Below the pieces are notes generated by a model. That model saw only the letters and a program-made list of their open reading frames with translations, had not been told where the DNA came from and ran no database searches. Below are positions 1 through 7,932 of a stretch of 64,000 nucleotides of DNA, piece by piece. The DNA lies in contig DATAYY010000166.1 of the NCBI GenBank assembly GCA_036272325.1, positions 1-64,000 of the forward strand, read 5' to 3'. A program made the translations under genes and the position numbers. The stretch's first letter is position 1; every line of letters begins with the position of its first letter. Source of the DNA: Schlegelella_A sp036272325 (GTDB lineage: Bacteria; Pseudomonadota; Gammaproteobacteria; Burkholderiales; Burkholderiaceae_C).

Positions 1-319
1 CGCGGCGCTGGCGCAATGGCTCGGCTCCGCCGCGGTCGCCGCCGCCGACCTGCGGATCGTTCTCAGCTTCGACCGCTCGGCGCTCGACCCCGAGCGCGCG
101 CTCGCGGCGCGCGGCGCGAGCGTCGCCGCCGCGCGGCCGCGGATCGTCGTCCTGAGCGGCCCCGAAGGTGGCCTTGCGCCGGCGGAGGAAGACACCGCAA
201 TCGAGCACGGGTTCGTCCGTGTCGGCCTCGGCCCGCGCGTGCTTCGCGCCGACACCGCGCCACTCGCCTGGCTCGCCTGGCTCGGTCTTCGCGCCGTCGG
301 CGGTGGCGATCGGCGATGA
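1..319 (+). CDS. rsmE: 16S rRNA (uracil-1498-N3)-methyltransferase RsmE, 3' end only
   Basis: Only the C-terminal ~105 residues are in the window, read from base 2 to the TGA at 317-319. The piece carries the SPOUT-family knot signature LSGPEGGLAP followed by EHGFVRVGLGPRVLRADTAP, which is typical of RsmE. RsmE methylates N3 of U1498 of 16S rRNA in the assembled 30S subunit using S-adenosylmethionine (family knowledge). Its stop codon overlaps the start of the next gene (ATGA at 316-319), suggesting translational coupling. The N-terminal PUA-like domain lies outside the window. Confidence 0.88.
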   Translation, partial: AALAQWLGSAAVAAADLRIVLSFDRSALDPERALAARGASVAAARPRIVVLSGPEGGLAPAEEDTAIEHGFVRVGLGPRVLRADTAPLAWLAWLGLRAVGGGDRR

Positions 320-1491
320 ACCGCGCCTTGCTGCTGCTGACGCTCTGCCAGGGGTTCTTCCTCACCAACAATGTCGCCTTCATCGCCATCAACGGCCTGG
401 TCGGGCTCGCGCTCGCGCCGGGGGCCTGGCTGGCGACGCTGCCGGTCACCGCGTATGTCGCCGGCGGCGCGCTTTTCGCCGGTCTCGTCGCCCGTCATCA
501 GCGCGCGTGGGGACGGCGGCGCGCGTTCCAGGTCGGCCTTTGCGTCGCGATCGGCTCGACTGCGCTCTGCGCGTGGTCGGCGCTGCATCACCAGTTCTGG
601 TCGCTCGTCGCCGGCACGACGCTGGCTGGCTACTACAACGCCAACGCCGGCCTCTACCGCTTCGCCGCGACCGAGATCGTCGCGCCCGAGTTCAAGGAGC
701 GCGCGATCTCGTGGGTGCTCGCCGGCGGCATCCTCGGCGCCGTTGCGGGTCCGAACCTCGCCCGCGTCACGCGCAACCTGCTGACGACCGAGTTCGCCGG
801 TGCCTACGCTGCGCTCGCGCTGGTTGCGCTCTGCTCGCTGGCGACGATCTCGTGGATTCGCTTCCCGCCACTGCCCGCGCGCACCGCCGCAGCACCGGGC
901 CGGCCTCTGTCCGAGCTCGTCGCGCAGCCGGTCTTCATCGTTGCCGTCGTCGGCTGTGCGTTCGGCTACGGCGTGATGAACCTGCTGATGGCGGCGACGC
1001 CGATCGCGATGGCGATGTACTCGCACCCGTTCGCCAACACCGCGCTCGTTCTCGAGTGGCACGTGCTCGGCATGTTCGTGCCGAGTTTTTTCACCGGCAG
1101 CCTCGTCAAGCGCTTCGGCGCGTTGCCGATCATGGCGATCGGCGTCGTCCTCGACGCGGTCTGCATCGCCGTCGCGCTCTCGGGGGTCGATCTCGAGCAC
1201 TTCCTGGTCGCGCTGCTGACGCTCGGTGTCGGCTGGAACTTCCTCTTCATCGGCGGCACCGCGCTCGTGACCACCGCCTATCGTCCCGAGGAAAAGACGA
1301 CCGCGCAGGCGGCGATGGACACGACGATCTTCGCGACCATGACCGTCACGTCGTTCAGCTCGGGCGCGCTCGTGACGACGCAGGGCTGGACCTGGATCAA
1401 CATCGGCTCGATCGTGCCGGTACTGCTTACCGCGGCGGCGCTGCTGTGGTTCGTCGCCCGCCGAAGGAGCGAGATCAGGGCGGCTTCCTAG
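316..1491 (+). CDS. MFS transporter
   Basis: A 391-residue, very hydrophobic protein with about 12 predicted membrane segments, matching a single-unit major facilitator superfamily carrier. It begins MNRALLLLTLCQGFFLTNN, and the cytoplasmic loop after the second helix has the basic stretch RHQRAWGRRRAFQVG in place of the classical GxxxDRxGRR. The substrate cannot be told from sequence. ATG 316 overlaps the rsmE stop by 4 nt. The reading frame is open further upstream, but that stretch is arginine-rich shadow of rsmE. The 3' end overlaps the convergent methyltransferase gene by 17 nt. Confidence 0.8.
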   Translation: MNRALLLLTLCQGFFLTNNVAFIAINGLVGLALAPGAWLATLPVTAYVAGGALFAGLVARHQRAWGRRRAFQVGLCVAIGSTALCAWSALHHQFWSLVAGTTLAGYYNANAGLYRFAATEIVAPEFKERAISWVLAGGILGAVAGPNLARVTRNLLTTEFAGAYAALALVALCSLATISWIRFPPLPARTAAAPGRPLSELVAQPVFIVAVVGCAFGYGVMNLLMAATPIAMAMYSHPFANTALVLEWHVLGMFVPSFFTGSLVKRFGALPIMAIGVVLDAVCIAVALSGVDLEHFLVALLTLGVGWNFLFIGGTALVTTAYRPEEKTTAQAAMDTTIFATMTVTSFSSGALVTTQGWTWINIGSIVPVLLTAAALLWFVARRRSEIRAAS

Positions 1492-2728
1492 GCACTCGCG
1501 CCGAGCCGGCAACGAGATCGAAGCGGAACAGGCGGCACTCGATCGGGCCGTTCCACATCGGCACGCGGCGCGACTCCTTCAGCCGCATCGCACTCGGCAG
1601 GCGCGGGTCGGGGCTGAGGATCCACGCGGTCCAGCCGCCAGGGTGCGCGGTGTAGGCGTGCTTCCAGTGGGCGGCCAGCCGGGTGAAGAAGTCGCTCGGC
1701 GCGTCGCGATCGCTCGACGGCGCGGAGCGCCGCTCCGGCGCCGCCTTGCCGGCGACGTCGATCCGCTCGCCGTACGGCGGGTTGACCATCAAGGTGCCTG
1801 GCAGATCGGGCGGCCGCAATTCGGGCGCCGGCCGCTCGAGCGCGTCGCCGCCGTGGAAGACGATCGCGTCGGCGACGCCTGCCCGCGCGGCGTTGCGGCG
1901 CGCGAAGTCGACCATGCGAAACGAGATGTCGCTGGCGAAGATCGGAACCGAGGCGACCTGGACGCGCTCGGCTGCTTTCGACTTCAGGCGTTGCCAGTCG
2001 GCGCGGCGTTCGGCACCGGCGAAGGGGAGCAGACGTTCGAACGCGAATCGGCGCAGTCTTCCCGGCGCGAGCCCCATCGCGATCTGCGCCGCCTCGATCG
2101 CGATCGTTCCCGAGCCGCAGCACGGGTCGTGCAACGCGCCGCCGTTCTCGGGCGTGCCGCGCCAGCCGGCGGCGGCGAGCATCGCGGCGGCGAGCGTCTC
2201 CTTGAGCGGCGCGTCGCCCTGGTCTTCGCGCCAGCCGCGCTTGAAGAGCGACTCGCCCGAGCTGTCGACGTAGACGGCGGCGCGCTCGGCGCCGGCGTGC
2301 AGGACGATGCGCAGGTCGGGCCGGACGGTGTCGACGTCGGGCCGCACGCCGTGCTCGTCGCGCATCCGGTCGCAGATCGCGTCCTTGATCCGCAGGGCGG
2401 CGAAGTTGAGGCTCTTGAGCGGGCTGCGCTGCGAGGTGCTGTCGACGCGCAGGGTATGGCGCGGCGTGATCCAGTCCGACCAGGCGATGCCGCGCGCGAG
2501 CTCGTAGAGGTCGCTCTCGTCGCGGTACGGCCCTTCGGCGACCTCGATCAGGACCCGCTGCGCGAGCCGGCTCTCGAGGTTGAGCACCATCACCTCGTGC
2601 GGGTCGCCGGCGAGCGCAACGCCGCCGCGCGCAGCACGCCCGCCCGCGTTCGGCAGCAGCGCGCGCACCTCGGCCTCGAGCAGCGCCTCGACGCCGGCGG
2701 CGCAGGGGAGGAACAAGGGCAGCGGCAT
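1475..2728 (-). CDS. THUMP-domain class I rRNA/RNA methyltransferase (RlmL N-half type)
   Basis: A 417-residue protein resembling the N-terminal methyltransferase half of E. coli RlmL, which makes m2G2445 in 23S rRNA. After a short ferredoxin-like/THUMP region comes HDPCCGSGTIAIEAA near residues 205-220, the SAM-binding motif I. NPPYGERI follows near residue 320, the catalytic (N/D)PPY motif of amino-methyltransferases. It lacks the second RlmK half, as in the shorter family members of many proteobacteria. ATG 2728 is preferred over an in-frame TTG six codons earlier. Exact target base is inferred from the family, not proven. Confidence 0.82.
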   Translation of the reverse strand: MPLPLFLPCAAGVEALLEAEVRALLPNAGGRAARGGVALAGDPHEVMVLNLESRLAQRVLIEVAEGPYRDESDLYELARGIAWSDWITPRHTLRVDSTSQRSPLKSLNFAALRIKDAICDRMRDEHGVRPDVDTVRPDLRIVLHAGAERAAVYVDSSGESLFKRGWREDQGDAPLKETLAAAMLAAAGWRGTPENGGALHDPCCGSGTIAIEAAQIAMGLAPGRLRRFAFERLLPFAGAERRADWQRLKSKAAERVQVASVPIFASDISFRMVDFARRNAARAGVADAIVFHGGDALERPAPELRPPDLPGTLMVNPPYGERIDVAGKAAPERRSAPSSDRDAPSDFFTRLAAHWKHAYTAHPGGWTAWILSPDPRLPSAMRLKESRRVPMWNGPIECRLFRFDLVAGSARVPRKPP

Positions 2729-2855
2729 CGGTGGCGACAGGAGCAAGGTTGGCGTGGCAGACGGGCGGGCGGCCAGACGGTCAACAGCGGCGCCAAGGAC
2801 GACGTTGCGTCGTCACCGGCAGCGCCGCTCGGAGGCAGGTCTCATTGCAGGCTCG

Positions 2856-3342
2856 ATGATGAGGCTCGCGATCGCGTCGATTGCATTCGCCGCGGCGATT
2901 GTCAACCCGGCGATCGACGCCGCGGCGTACCTGCGCGTCGCCGACGAGGCGGTCGACCATCGTGCGCGGCATCGGCTCTCGGAGGCCGACTTCATCCGCC
3001 TCAGCCGCGGGCCCGGAACGGTCGTCCTCGACGCTCGCAGCCAGGCGAAACGACGAGCTCCGTGTCGAGGGGGCGATCCATCTCGGCTTTCCGGACACCG
3101 CGGTCGACTCGCTCGCGCCGCCCCTGCCCGACAAGGACGTCCGCATCCTGATCTACTGCAACAACAACTCCCGCGGCGACCCGTCTGCGTTGCCGTCGAA
3201 GCTACCGAGCGCGTCGCTCAACCTGCCGACTTACATCGCGCTCTATGACGACGGCTACCGCACTGTCTGGGAGCTCGGGCCGCTGATCGACATCGAGACG
3301 GCGGCGATCGCGTTCGCCCGCTCGACCTCGCCGAGGCCCTGA
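2856..3342 (+). pseudogene. rhodanese-like domain protein, interrupted by a frameshift
   Basis: The first part (from ATG 2856 or 2859) reads as a signal peptide (MMRLAIASIAFAAAIV) followed by SEADFIRLSRGPGTVVLDAR, the start of a rhodanese domain. At about 3047-3055 the homology moves to the next frame, continuing NDELRVEGAIHLGF, ILIYCNNNSRGDP and ALYDDGYRTVWELGPLI to TGA 3340-3342. CNNN carries the expected active-loop cysteine. One surplus base (or two lost) near the AAA at 3051-3053 would explain the switch. It may be a true periplasmic sulfurtransferase pseudogene or a sequencing error. It lies between convergent neighbours and has no operon partner. Confidence 0.75.
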
Positions 3343-3387
3343 GCGATCGCATCGCCGGCGTGCCGCGTGGGCCTCGCCGCCGCCGCG

Positions 3388-4962
3388 CTACATCGCCTTT
3401 CGCAGCTGCGTCGGCGCGATCTTCAGCGCTTCGCGGTACTTGGCGACCGTGCGTCGCGCGACGTGGATGCCCTGCTCGTCGAGTATCTGCGAGATCTGGC
3501 TGTCCGAGAGCGGCTTGGCCGGGTCTTCGGCGGCGACGATCTGGCGGATCAGCGCCCGCACCGCGGTGCTCGACGCGGCGCCGCCGGCATCGGTGCCGAG
3601 CGACGAGCCGAAGAAGTACTTGAGCTCGAAGGTGCCGAATGGCGTCGCCATGTACTTGGCGGTCGTGACGCGCGAGATCGTCGATTCGTGCAGGCCGAGC
3701 TCGTCGGCGATCTCGCGCAGGACGAGCGGCTTCATTGCGATCGCGCCGTGGGTGAAGAAGCTCTTCTGCCGTTCGACGATCGCCTGCGAAACGCGCTGGA
3801 TGGTGTCGAAGCGCTGCAGGATGTTCTTCACGAACCAGCGCGCTTCCTGCAGGCGCGAGTTGAGGGCCGGTCCGGCGCCGTTGAGGGCCGAGGCGCCGCG
3901 ATGCTGGCGGATCGCGCTCGCGTAGAGATCGTTGATGCGCAGCTTCGGCATCACGTCGGGGTTGAGCTGGACCTTCCAGCTCCGCCCCGAGCGCTGCACG
4001 ATGACGTCGGGGACGACGATGTTTGCTTCGGCGCGTGCGAACGGCCGCGCCGGCTTCGGCTCGAGCGCGACGATCAACGCCTGCGCCTCGCGCAGCAGCA
4101 CCTCGTCGGCGCCGGTCACGGCCATCAGCTTCTTCAAGTCGCGCCTCGCCAGCAGCGCCAGGTGACCCTTGCAGACGATGATCGCGATCGCTTGCGCCTC
4201 CGAGCGCTCGCGGCTGCGCAGTTGCAGCGTCAGGCATTCGGCGAGGTCGCGGGCGCCGATTCCGGTCGGCTCCATGCTCTGCAGGTAGCGCAGCGCGCAG
4301 CGCAGGTGGGCGAGCAGCGGCGCGATCGGTTCGGCATCGTCGTCATCGACGAGGCCGATGTCGGCGACGAGGCCGCCCTCGATCAGGCGCGCGGCAATGT
4401 CCTCGAGCGGGTCGGCGAGATAGCCATCGTCGTCGAGCGAGTCGATCAGGACGAGCACCGCGGCCGCGTCGGCAGGCGCGAGCCGCATGCCGGCGAGCTG
4501 GCTGCGCAGATGATCCTGCAGCGTCTGGGCGACGGTGTCGCGGTCGCCGTCGTCGCCGTCGCCGAAGTCGTTGTTCGTCCGCGTCGATCCCGGCGTCTCG
4601 CGGATGCCGTCGAAGTCCTCGTGCTCGGTGCCGTTTTCCCAGTCGTCGCGGTCGGCGGCGCCGAATTCGGCAGCGCCGTCGATCGCAGTCGGCTCGCCGG
4701 CGTCGGGGCCGTCACCGCCCGGCTCCGCGGCGCGCTCGGCCTCGCGCTCGCCGGCGCGCTCGGCGGTCGACAGCGGCTCGCCCAGGGGCTCGAACGCAGG
4801 CGCCGGCTCTTCCTCGACCTCGAGGAAGGGGTTCTGCTCGAGCATCTGCTCGACCTCCTGGTGCAGCTCGAGGGTCGACAGCTGGAGCAGCCGGATCGAC
4901 TGCTGCAGCTGCGGCGTCAGCGCGAGATGCTGCGACAGGCGGATTTGAAGCGTCTGCTTCAT
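3388..4962 (-). CDS. rpoN: RNA polymerase sigma-54 factor
   Basis: A 524-residue sigma-54. Region I is the glutamine/leucine-rich start (MKQTLQIRLSQHLALTPQ, then QQSIRLLQLSTLELHQEVEQ), which binds enhancer activators and core. A long acidic region II spans roughly residues 50-150. The core-binding domain and helix-turn-helix (HESTISRVTTAKYMATPFG) follow. The signature RpoN box ARRTVAKYRE lies near the C-terminus and reads the -24 promoter element. It is last in the lptA-lptB-rpoN unit, 2 nt after lptB. The usual downstream hpf and ptsN genes are not here; a convergent rhodanese remnant follows instead. Confidence 0.96.
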   Translation of the reverse strand: MKQTLQIRLSQHLALTPQLQQSIRLLQLSTLELHQEVEQMLEQNPFLEVEEEPAPAFEPLGEPLSTAERAGEREAERAAEPGGDGPDAGEPTAIDGAAEFGAADRDDWENGTEHEDFDGIRETPGSTRTNNDFGDGDDGDRDTVAQTLQDHLRSQLAGMRLAPADAAAVLVLIDSLDDDGYLADPLEDIAARLIEGGLVADIGLVDDDDAEPIAPLLAHLRCALRYLQSMEPTGIGARDLAECLTLQLRSRERSEAQAIAIIVCKGHLALLARRDLKKLMAVTGADEVLLREAQALIVALEPKPARPFARAEANIVVPDVIVQRSGRSWKVQLNPDVMPKLRINDLYASAIRQHRGASALNGAGPALNSRLQEARWFVKNILQRFDTIQRVSQAIVERQKSFFTHGAIAMKPLVLREIADELGLHESTISRVTTAKYMATPFGTFELKYFFGSSLGTDAGGAASSTAVRALIRQIVAAEDPAKPLSDSQISQILDEQGIHVARRTVAKYREALKIAPTQLRKAM

Positions 4963-4964
4963 GC

Positions 4965-5735
4965 CTACATCCGGAAGTGCTCGCCGAGGTAGACCTTGCG
5001 GACGTCGGCGTTGGCGACGATTTCCGTGGGCGTTCCTTCGGCGAGGACGCGGCCTTCGCTGATGATGTAGGCGCGATCGCAGATACCGAGCGTCTCGCGC
5101 ACGTTGTGGTCGGTGATGAGCACGCCGATGCCGCGCTCCTTCAGGAAGCCGATGATTCGCTGGATCTCGATCACCGCGATCGGGTCGATGCCTGCGAACG
5201 GCTCGTCGAGAAGGATGAAGCGCGGCTGCGTCGCCAGGGCGCGCGCGATCTCGACCCGACGCCGCTCGCCGCCCGAAAGCGCGGGCGCCGGCGAGGCGCG
5301 CAGCTTCGCGATCGAGAGGTCGCGCAGCAGCCGCTCGAGCCTGTCGTCGATCGCGGCCTTGCCGAGCGGCTTGCCGTCGCCGCCCAGCTGAAGCTCGAGG
5401 ACGGCGCGAACGTTCTCCTCGACGTTGAGCTTGCGAAAGATCGAGGGCTCCTGCGGCAGGTACGAGAGTCCCAGGCGCGAGCGCTGGTGAATCGGCATGC
5501 GATCGACGCGCCGGCCCTCGATCGTGATCGCGCCGCCGTCGGGCCGGATCAGGCCGACGATCATGTAGAAGCTCGTCGTCTTGCCGGCTCCGTTCGGCCC
5601 GAGCAGGCCAACGACCTCGCCGCTGCGCACGCTGAGGCGGACGCCATCGACGACCGTGCGCGAGCCGTACGACTTGCGCAGGCCATGCGCCTCGAGCCGG
5701 TGCCGGCTCTCGTCTGCGGTCGCGGCGACGTTCAC
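4965..5735 (-). CDS. lptB: LPS export ABC transporter ATP-binding protein
   Basis: A 256-residue ABC ATPase that powers LptB2FGC extraction of lipopolysaccharide from the inner membrane. Walker A is GPNGAGKTT (about residues 50-58), the signature is LSGGERRRVEIARAL, Walker B is FILLDEPFAGIDP, and the switch histidine lies in ITDHNVRETL. The closing residues VYLGEHFRM are typical of LptB. ATG 5735 overlaps the lptA stop by 4 nt and rpoN begins 2 nt after its own stop, so the three genes are probably one transcript. Confidence 0.96.
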   Translation of the reverse strand: MNVAATADESRHRLEAHGLRKSYGSRTVVDGVRLSVRSGEVVGLLGPNGAGKTTSFYMIVGLIRPDGGAITIEGRRVDRMPIHQRSRLGLSYLPQEPSIFRKLNVEENVRAVLELQLGGDGKPLGKAAIDDRLERLLRDLSIAKLRASPAPALSGGERRRVEIARALATQPRFILLDEPFAGIDPIAVIEIQRIIGFLKERGIGVLITDHNVRETLGICDRAYIISEGRVLAEGTPTEIVANADVRKVYLGEHFRM

Positions 5736-6436
5736 TTCGGCGTCCCGAGCGACGGCGCGGTGCGCAGCTGCGCCGGTGCGCTCGCCGCGTCGCTCGCGGC
5801 GCGCGCGGCTTCGGCCGCGGCGGCGGTGCCTTCCTTCGGGGTCAGCACCGCGCGCACCCGGCCGCCCGGGTTGGCGGCGGTCGGCGTCGCGCCGCCGGTG
5901 ACGCTGAACACCTCTGTCGTGCTGTCGTAGGTGACCAGGTTGCCCGAGATCTCGTCGCTCGTTTCGCCGCCGCGCAGGCGTCGCACCGAGGCGTTGTTGA
6001 CGAAGCGGATGACGTCGGACTTGCCGTCGTACTCGAGCCGCTCGGCGTCGCCCTCGATGTATTCATCGGGGGCGTCGCGCTTCTGGCGAAACGTCGCATG
6101 CTGGGTCGGCGAGCCGAACGCGACCGCGGTGTGGTAGCCGTCCGGCAGCTCGCGGACCTCGATCCGCGCGGCCCGGATCGTCATCGTTCCCTTGGTGACG
6201 ACGACATTGCCGTTGAAGATGACGTATTGGTGGAGGAGGTCGATCTTGCCCGGCAGGTCGGCCTCGACATTGAGCGGCTTGAACCGGTCGGCCTTCTCGG
6301 CCCGGGATGCCGGTGCGCCCGCCACAAGGGCGACGGCGATGGCTGCGACGAAGCGCAGGCGAAACGAGGAAGCGGGTCGGTCGATGGCCACGGAGAGCGC
6401 GCAGTTCCGCATAGCGGCATGAATCTTGCAGGCCAT
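5732..6436 (-). CDS. lptA: periplasmic LPS-bridge protein LptA
   Basis: A 234-residue precursor. Its signal peptide (FRLRFVAAIAVALVAG) ends near residue 45, followed by the OstA/LptA beta-jellyroll domain: KPLNVEADLPGKIDLLHQ, VIFNGNVVVTKGTMTIRAAR, then EYIEGDAERLEYDGKSDVI and ISGNLVTYDSTTEVFSV. LptA monomers form the periplasmic bridge between LptC and LptD. A low-complexity Ala/Pro tail follows the domain. ATG 6436 gives a long n-region; ATG 6415 (MRNCALS) is an alternative. The gene expected just upstream, lptC, is absent, and dsbA lies there instead. Confidence 0.92.
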   Translation of the reverse strand: MACKIHAAMRNCALSVAIDRPASSFRLRFVAAIAVALVAGAPASRAEKADRFKPLNVEADLPGKIDLLHQYVIFNGNVVVTKGTMTIRAARIEVRELPDGYHTAVAFGSPTQHATFRQKRDAPDEYIEGDAERLEYDGKSDVIRFVNNASVRRLRGGETSDEISGNLVTYDSTTEVFSVTGGATPTAANPGGRVRAVLTPKEGTAAAAEAARAASDAASAPAQLRTAPSLGTPK

Positions 6437-6450
6437 TCTATGCCAGCCAT

Positions 6451-6467
6451 CCTGCCGGGCCGGCAGG
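6451..6467 (-). terminator. short GC hairpin between dsbA and lptA
   Basis: Perfect 7-bp inverted repeat CCTGCCG / CGGCAGG with a 3-nt loop, about 70 nt after the dsbA stop and 15 nt before the lptA start. There is no T-run, so it is at best a weak or Rho-assisted terminator or an mRNA-processing hairpin. It sits at the junction of two gene blocks that are usually separate. Confidence 0.3.
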
Positions 6468-6533
6468 TTCGCGCCGTGAATTCCTCGCGTCGCGAGCCCC
6501 GGCAGAGGCGGCTTCGGCTCGTCGGCGCCGCGG

Positions 6534-7208
6534 TCAGCCGCGGTTGCCTTGCCTCACCTTGGCGATCAGGGCATCGACGACGACGAGCATGCGGTCGTTC
6601 GAGCCAGCGCCGCCGCCGGCGTTGGCGAGCGTGCCGTTGGTGTAGTAGCGGCCCTGGACGCCCATCGCCGGAACCGCATCGATCTTGTACGCCGCAGCGG
6701 TCTGGCGCGCTTGCATCGACTTCGCCTGTACGCCGAACGAGTTGTAGGCAGCGATGAACTTGAGCGGGTCGATGCCGTTCTTGAGCGCGAACGCCGACAG
6801 GTCCTCCGGCGTGCGCAACCGGATGTGCTCGCTGTGGATCGCGTAGAAGACCTTGCGGTGCAACGTCGGCAGGACGCCGAGCGCCTCGAGCGTGTAGTAG
6901 AGGTGCTGCTGGATGGTGAACGGCTCCTCGCGAAACCAGACCGGGATGCGCCGGAACGCGACGTCGTCGGGCTGGCGCTTGGCCCAGGCGTCGAGCGCCG
7001 GCTCGAACGCATTGCAGTGCGGGCACTCGTACCAGAAGAACTCGATCACCTCGATCTTGCCCGGCGCGCCGGCGGCCACGGGCTGGGCGAGGCGGACGTA
7101 GTGAACGCCTTCGACCGGCGCGGTCTGGGCGCTGGCGGTCCCGGCGAGCAGGCTTGCCAGCCCGGCGCCGAGAAGGCCGCCGGAAAAATCGCGTCGGGTG
7201 ATGGGCAT
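6534..7208 (-). CDS. dsbA: thiol:disulfide interchange protein DsbA/DsbL
   Basis: A 224-residue periplasmic oxidase. Its signal peptide has a twin-arginine-like start (MPITRRDFSGGLLGAG) and ends at about TASAQ. The thioredoxin fold has the active site EFFWYECPHCNAFEP near residues 58-72, and the cis-proline loop is AVPAMGVQG. DsbA introduces disulfides into exported proteins, in E. coli including LptD, whose gene is also in this window. ATG 7208 fits the family; the upstream extension is arginine-rich and unlike a leader. The gene follows the SPOR gene after 67 nt, as in many betaproteobacteria. Confidence 0.93.
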   Translation of the reverse strand: MPITRRDFSGGLLGAGLASLLAGTASAQTAPVEGVHYVRLAQPVAAGAPGKIEVIEFFWYECPHCNAFEPALDAWAKRQPDDVAFRRIPVWFREEPFTIQQHLYYTLEALGVLPTLHRKVFYAIHSEHIRLRTPEDLSAFALKNGIDPLKFIAAYNSFGVQAKSMQARQTAAAYKIDAVPAMGVQGRYYTNGTLANAGGGAGSNDRMLVVVDALIAKVRQGNRG

Positions 7209-7275
7209 CGCGGCAGTAGCGTAGCGCCGGTGGCGGCGACCAGGCGGGCGAAGGTCGTTGCGAATGTCTCGCCGC

Positions 7276-7932
7276 CTACTTCTGGACCGCGACCAGCGCC
7301 GCGTCCACCCCGGAATCGCCAAGGCGTCCCTTGGTGACCTCGGCGTCCTCGCGGCGTTCGAACGGGCCGACGCGGACGCGATAGACCATCTTGCCGGCCT
7401 GCTCGCGCTCGGTCAGCCGGCTCTCGATCCCGAGCATCGCGAGGCGGGCCCGCTGTTGTTCGGCGTCCTCGTTACGAGAGTAAGCACCAGCTTGAACGTA
7501 GTACGTGAAGGCACCGGCTGCCAATCCCGACGCCGACGCTGCGCGGCCGGCGGGAGCCAGGGCCATCGCGGCGCTCGCGGCCGCTCGCGCTGTCCTCGGC
7601 GGTGACGCCGGGGCGGCGGGCGCTGCCGCTTCGACCGCTGGCGGTACCGCGCCCGGCGGCTCGTTGCCGCCGCCGACGACACCCGACGCCGACGTCCCCG
7701 GCGCCGGGTTGTGGCCGGCGAGCGCACTGTTCGGATCCCAGTTGCGATTGCGCTCGGCCTCGGCGGCGTCCTGCGTCGGCGACCGAGCGGGCACCTTGTT
7801 GACGAACGGAATCGGCGCCTTGGTGACGTAGAGCGCGACGCCGAGCGCGGCTGCGAGGCCCACCAGCAGGCCGATGACGAAGCCGATCAGAAAGCCTCCG
7901 CGCTGGAGGGATCGCGAGCCGAGTTCCTTCAT
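7276..7932 (-). CDS. FtsN-like SPOR-domain membrane protein
   Basis: A 218-residue bitopic protein. Residues 1-12 are cytoplasmic, 13-35 form one membrane helix (GFLIGFVIGLLVGLAAALGV), residues 36-140 are a Pro/Ala-rich periplasmic linker, and a SPOR domain runs from about 140 to 215 (TYYVQAGAYSRNEDAEQQRA, then YRVRVGPFERREDAEV). SPOR domains bind glycan strands lacking stem peptides at division sites, so a role in cell division is inferred. Its start overlaps the argS stop by 4 nt, so the two are probably co-translated. I leave the symbol empty because ftsN homology outside SPOR is weak. Confidence 0.85.
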   Translation of the reverse strand: MKELGSRSLQRGGFLIGFVIGLLVGLAAALGVALYVTKAPIPFVNKVPARSPTQDAAEAERNRNWDPNSALAGHNPAPGTSASGVVGGGNEPPGAVPPAVEAAAPAAPASPPRTARAAASAAMALAPAGRAASASGLAAGAFTYYVQAGAYSRNEDAEQQRARLAMLGIESRLTEREQAGKMVYRVRVGPFERREDAEVTKGRLGDSGVDAALVAVQK

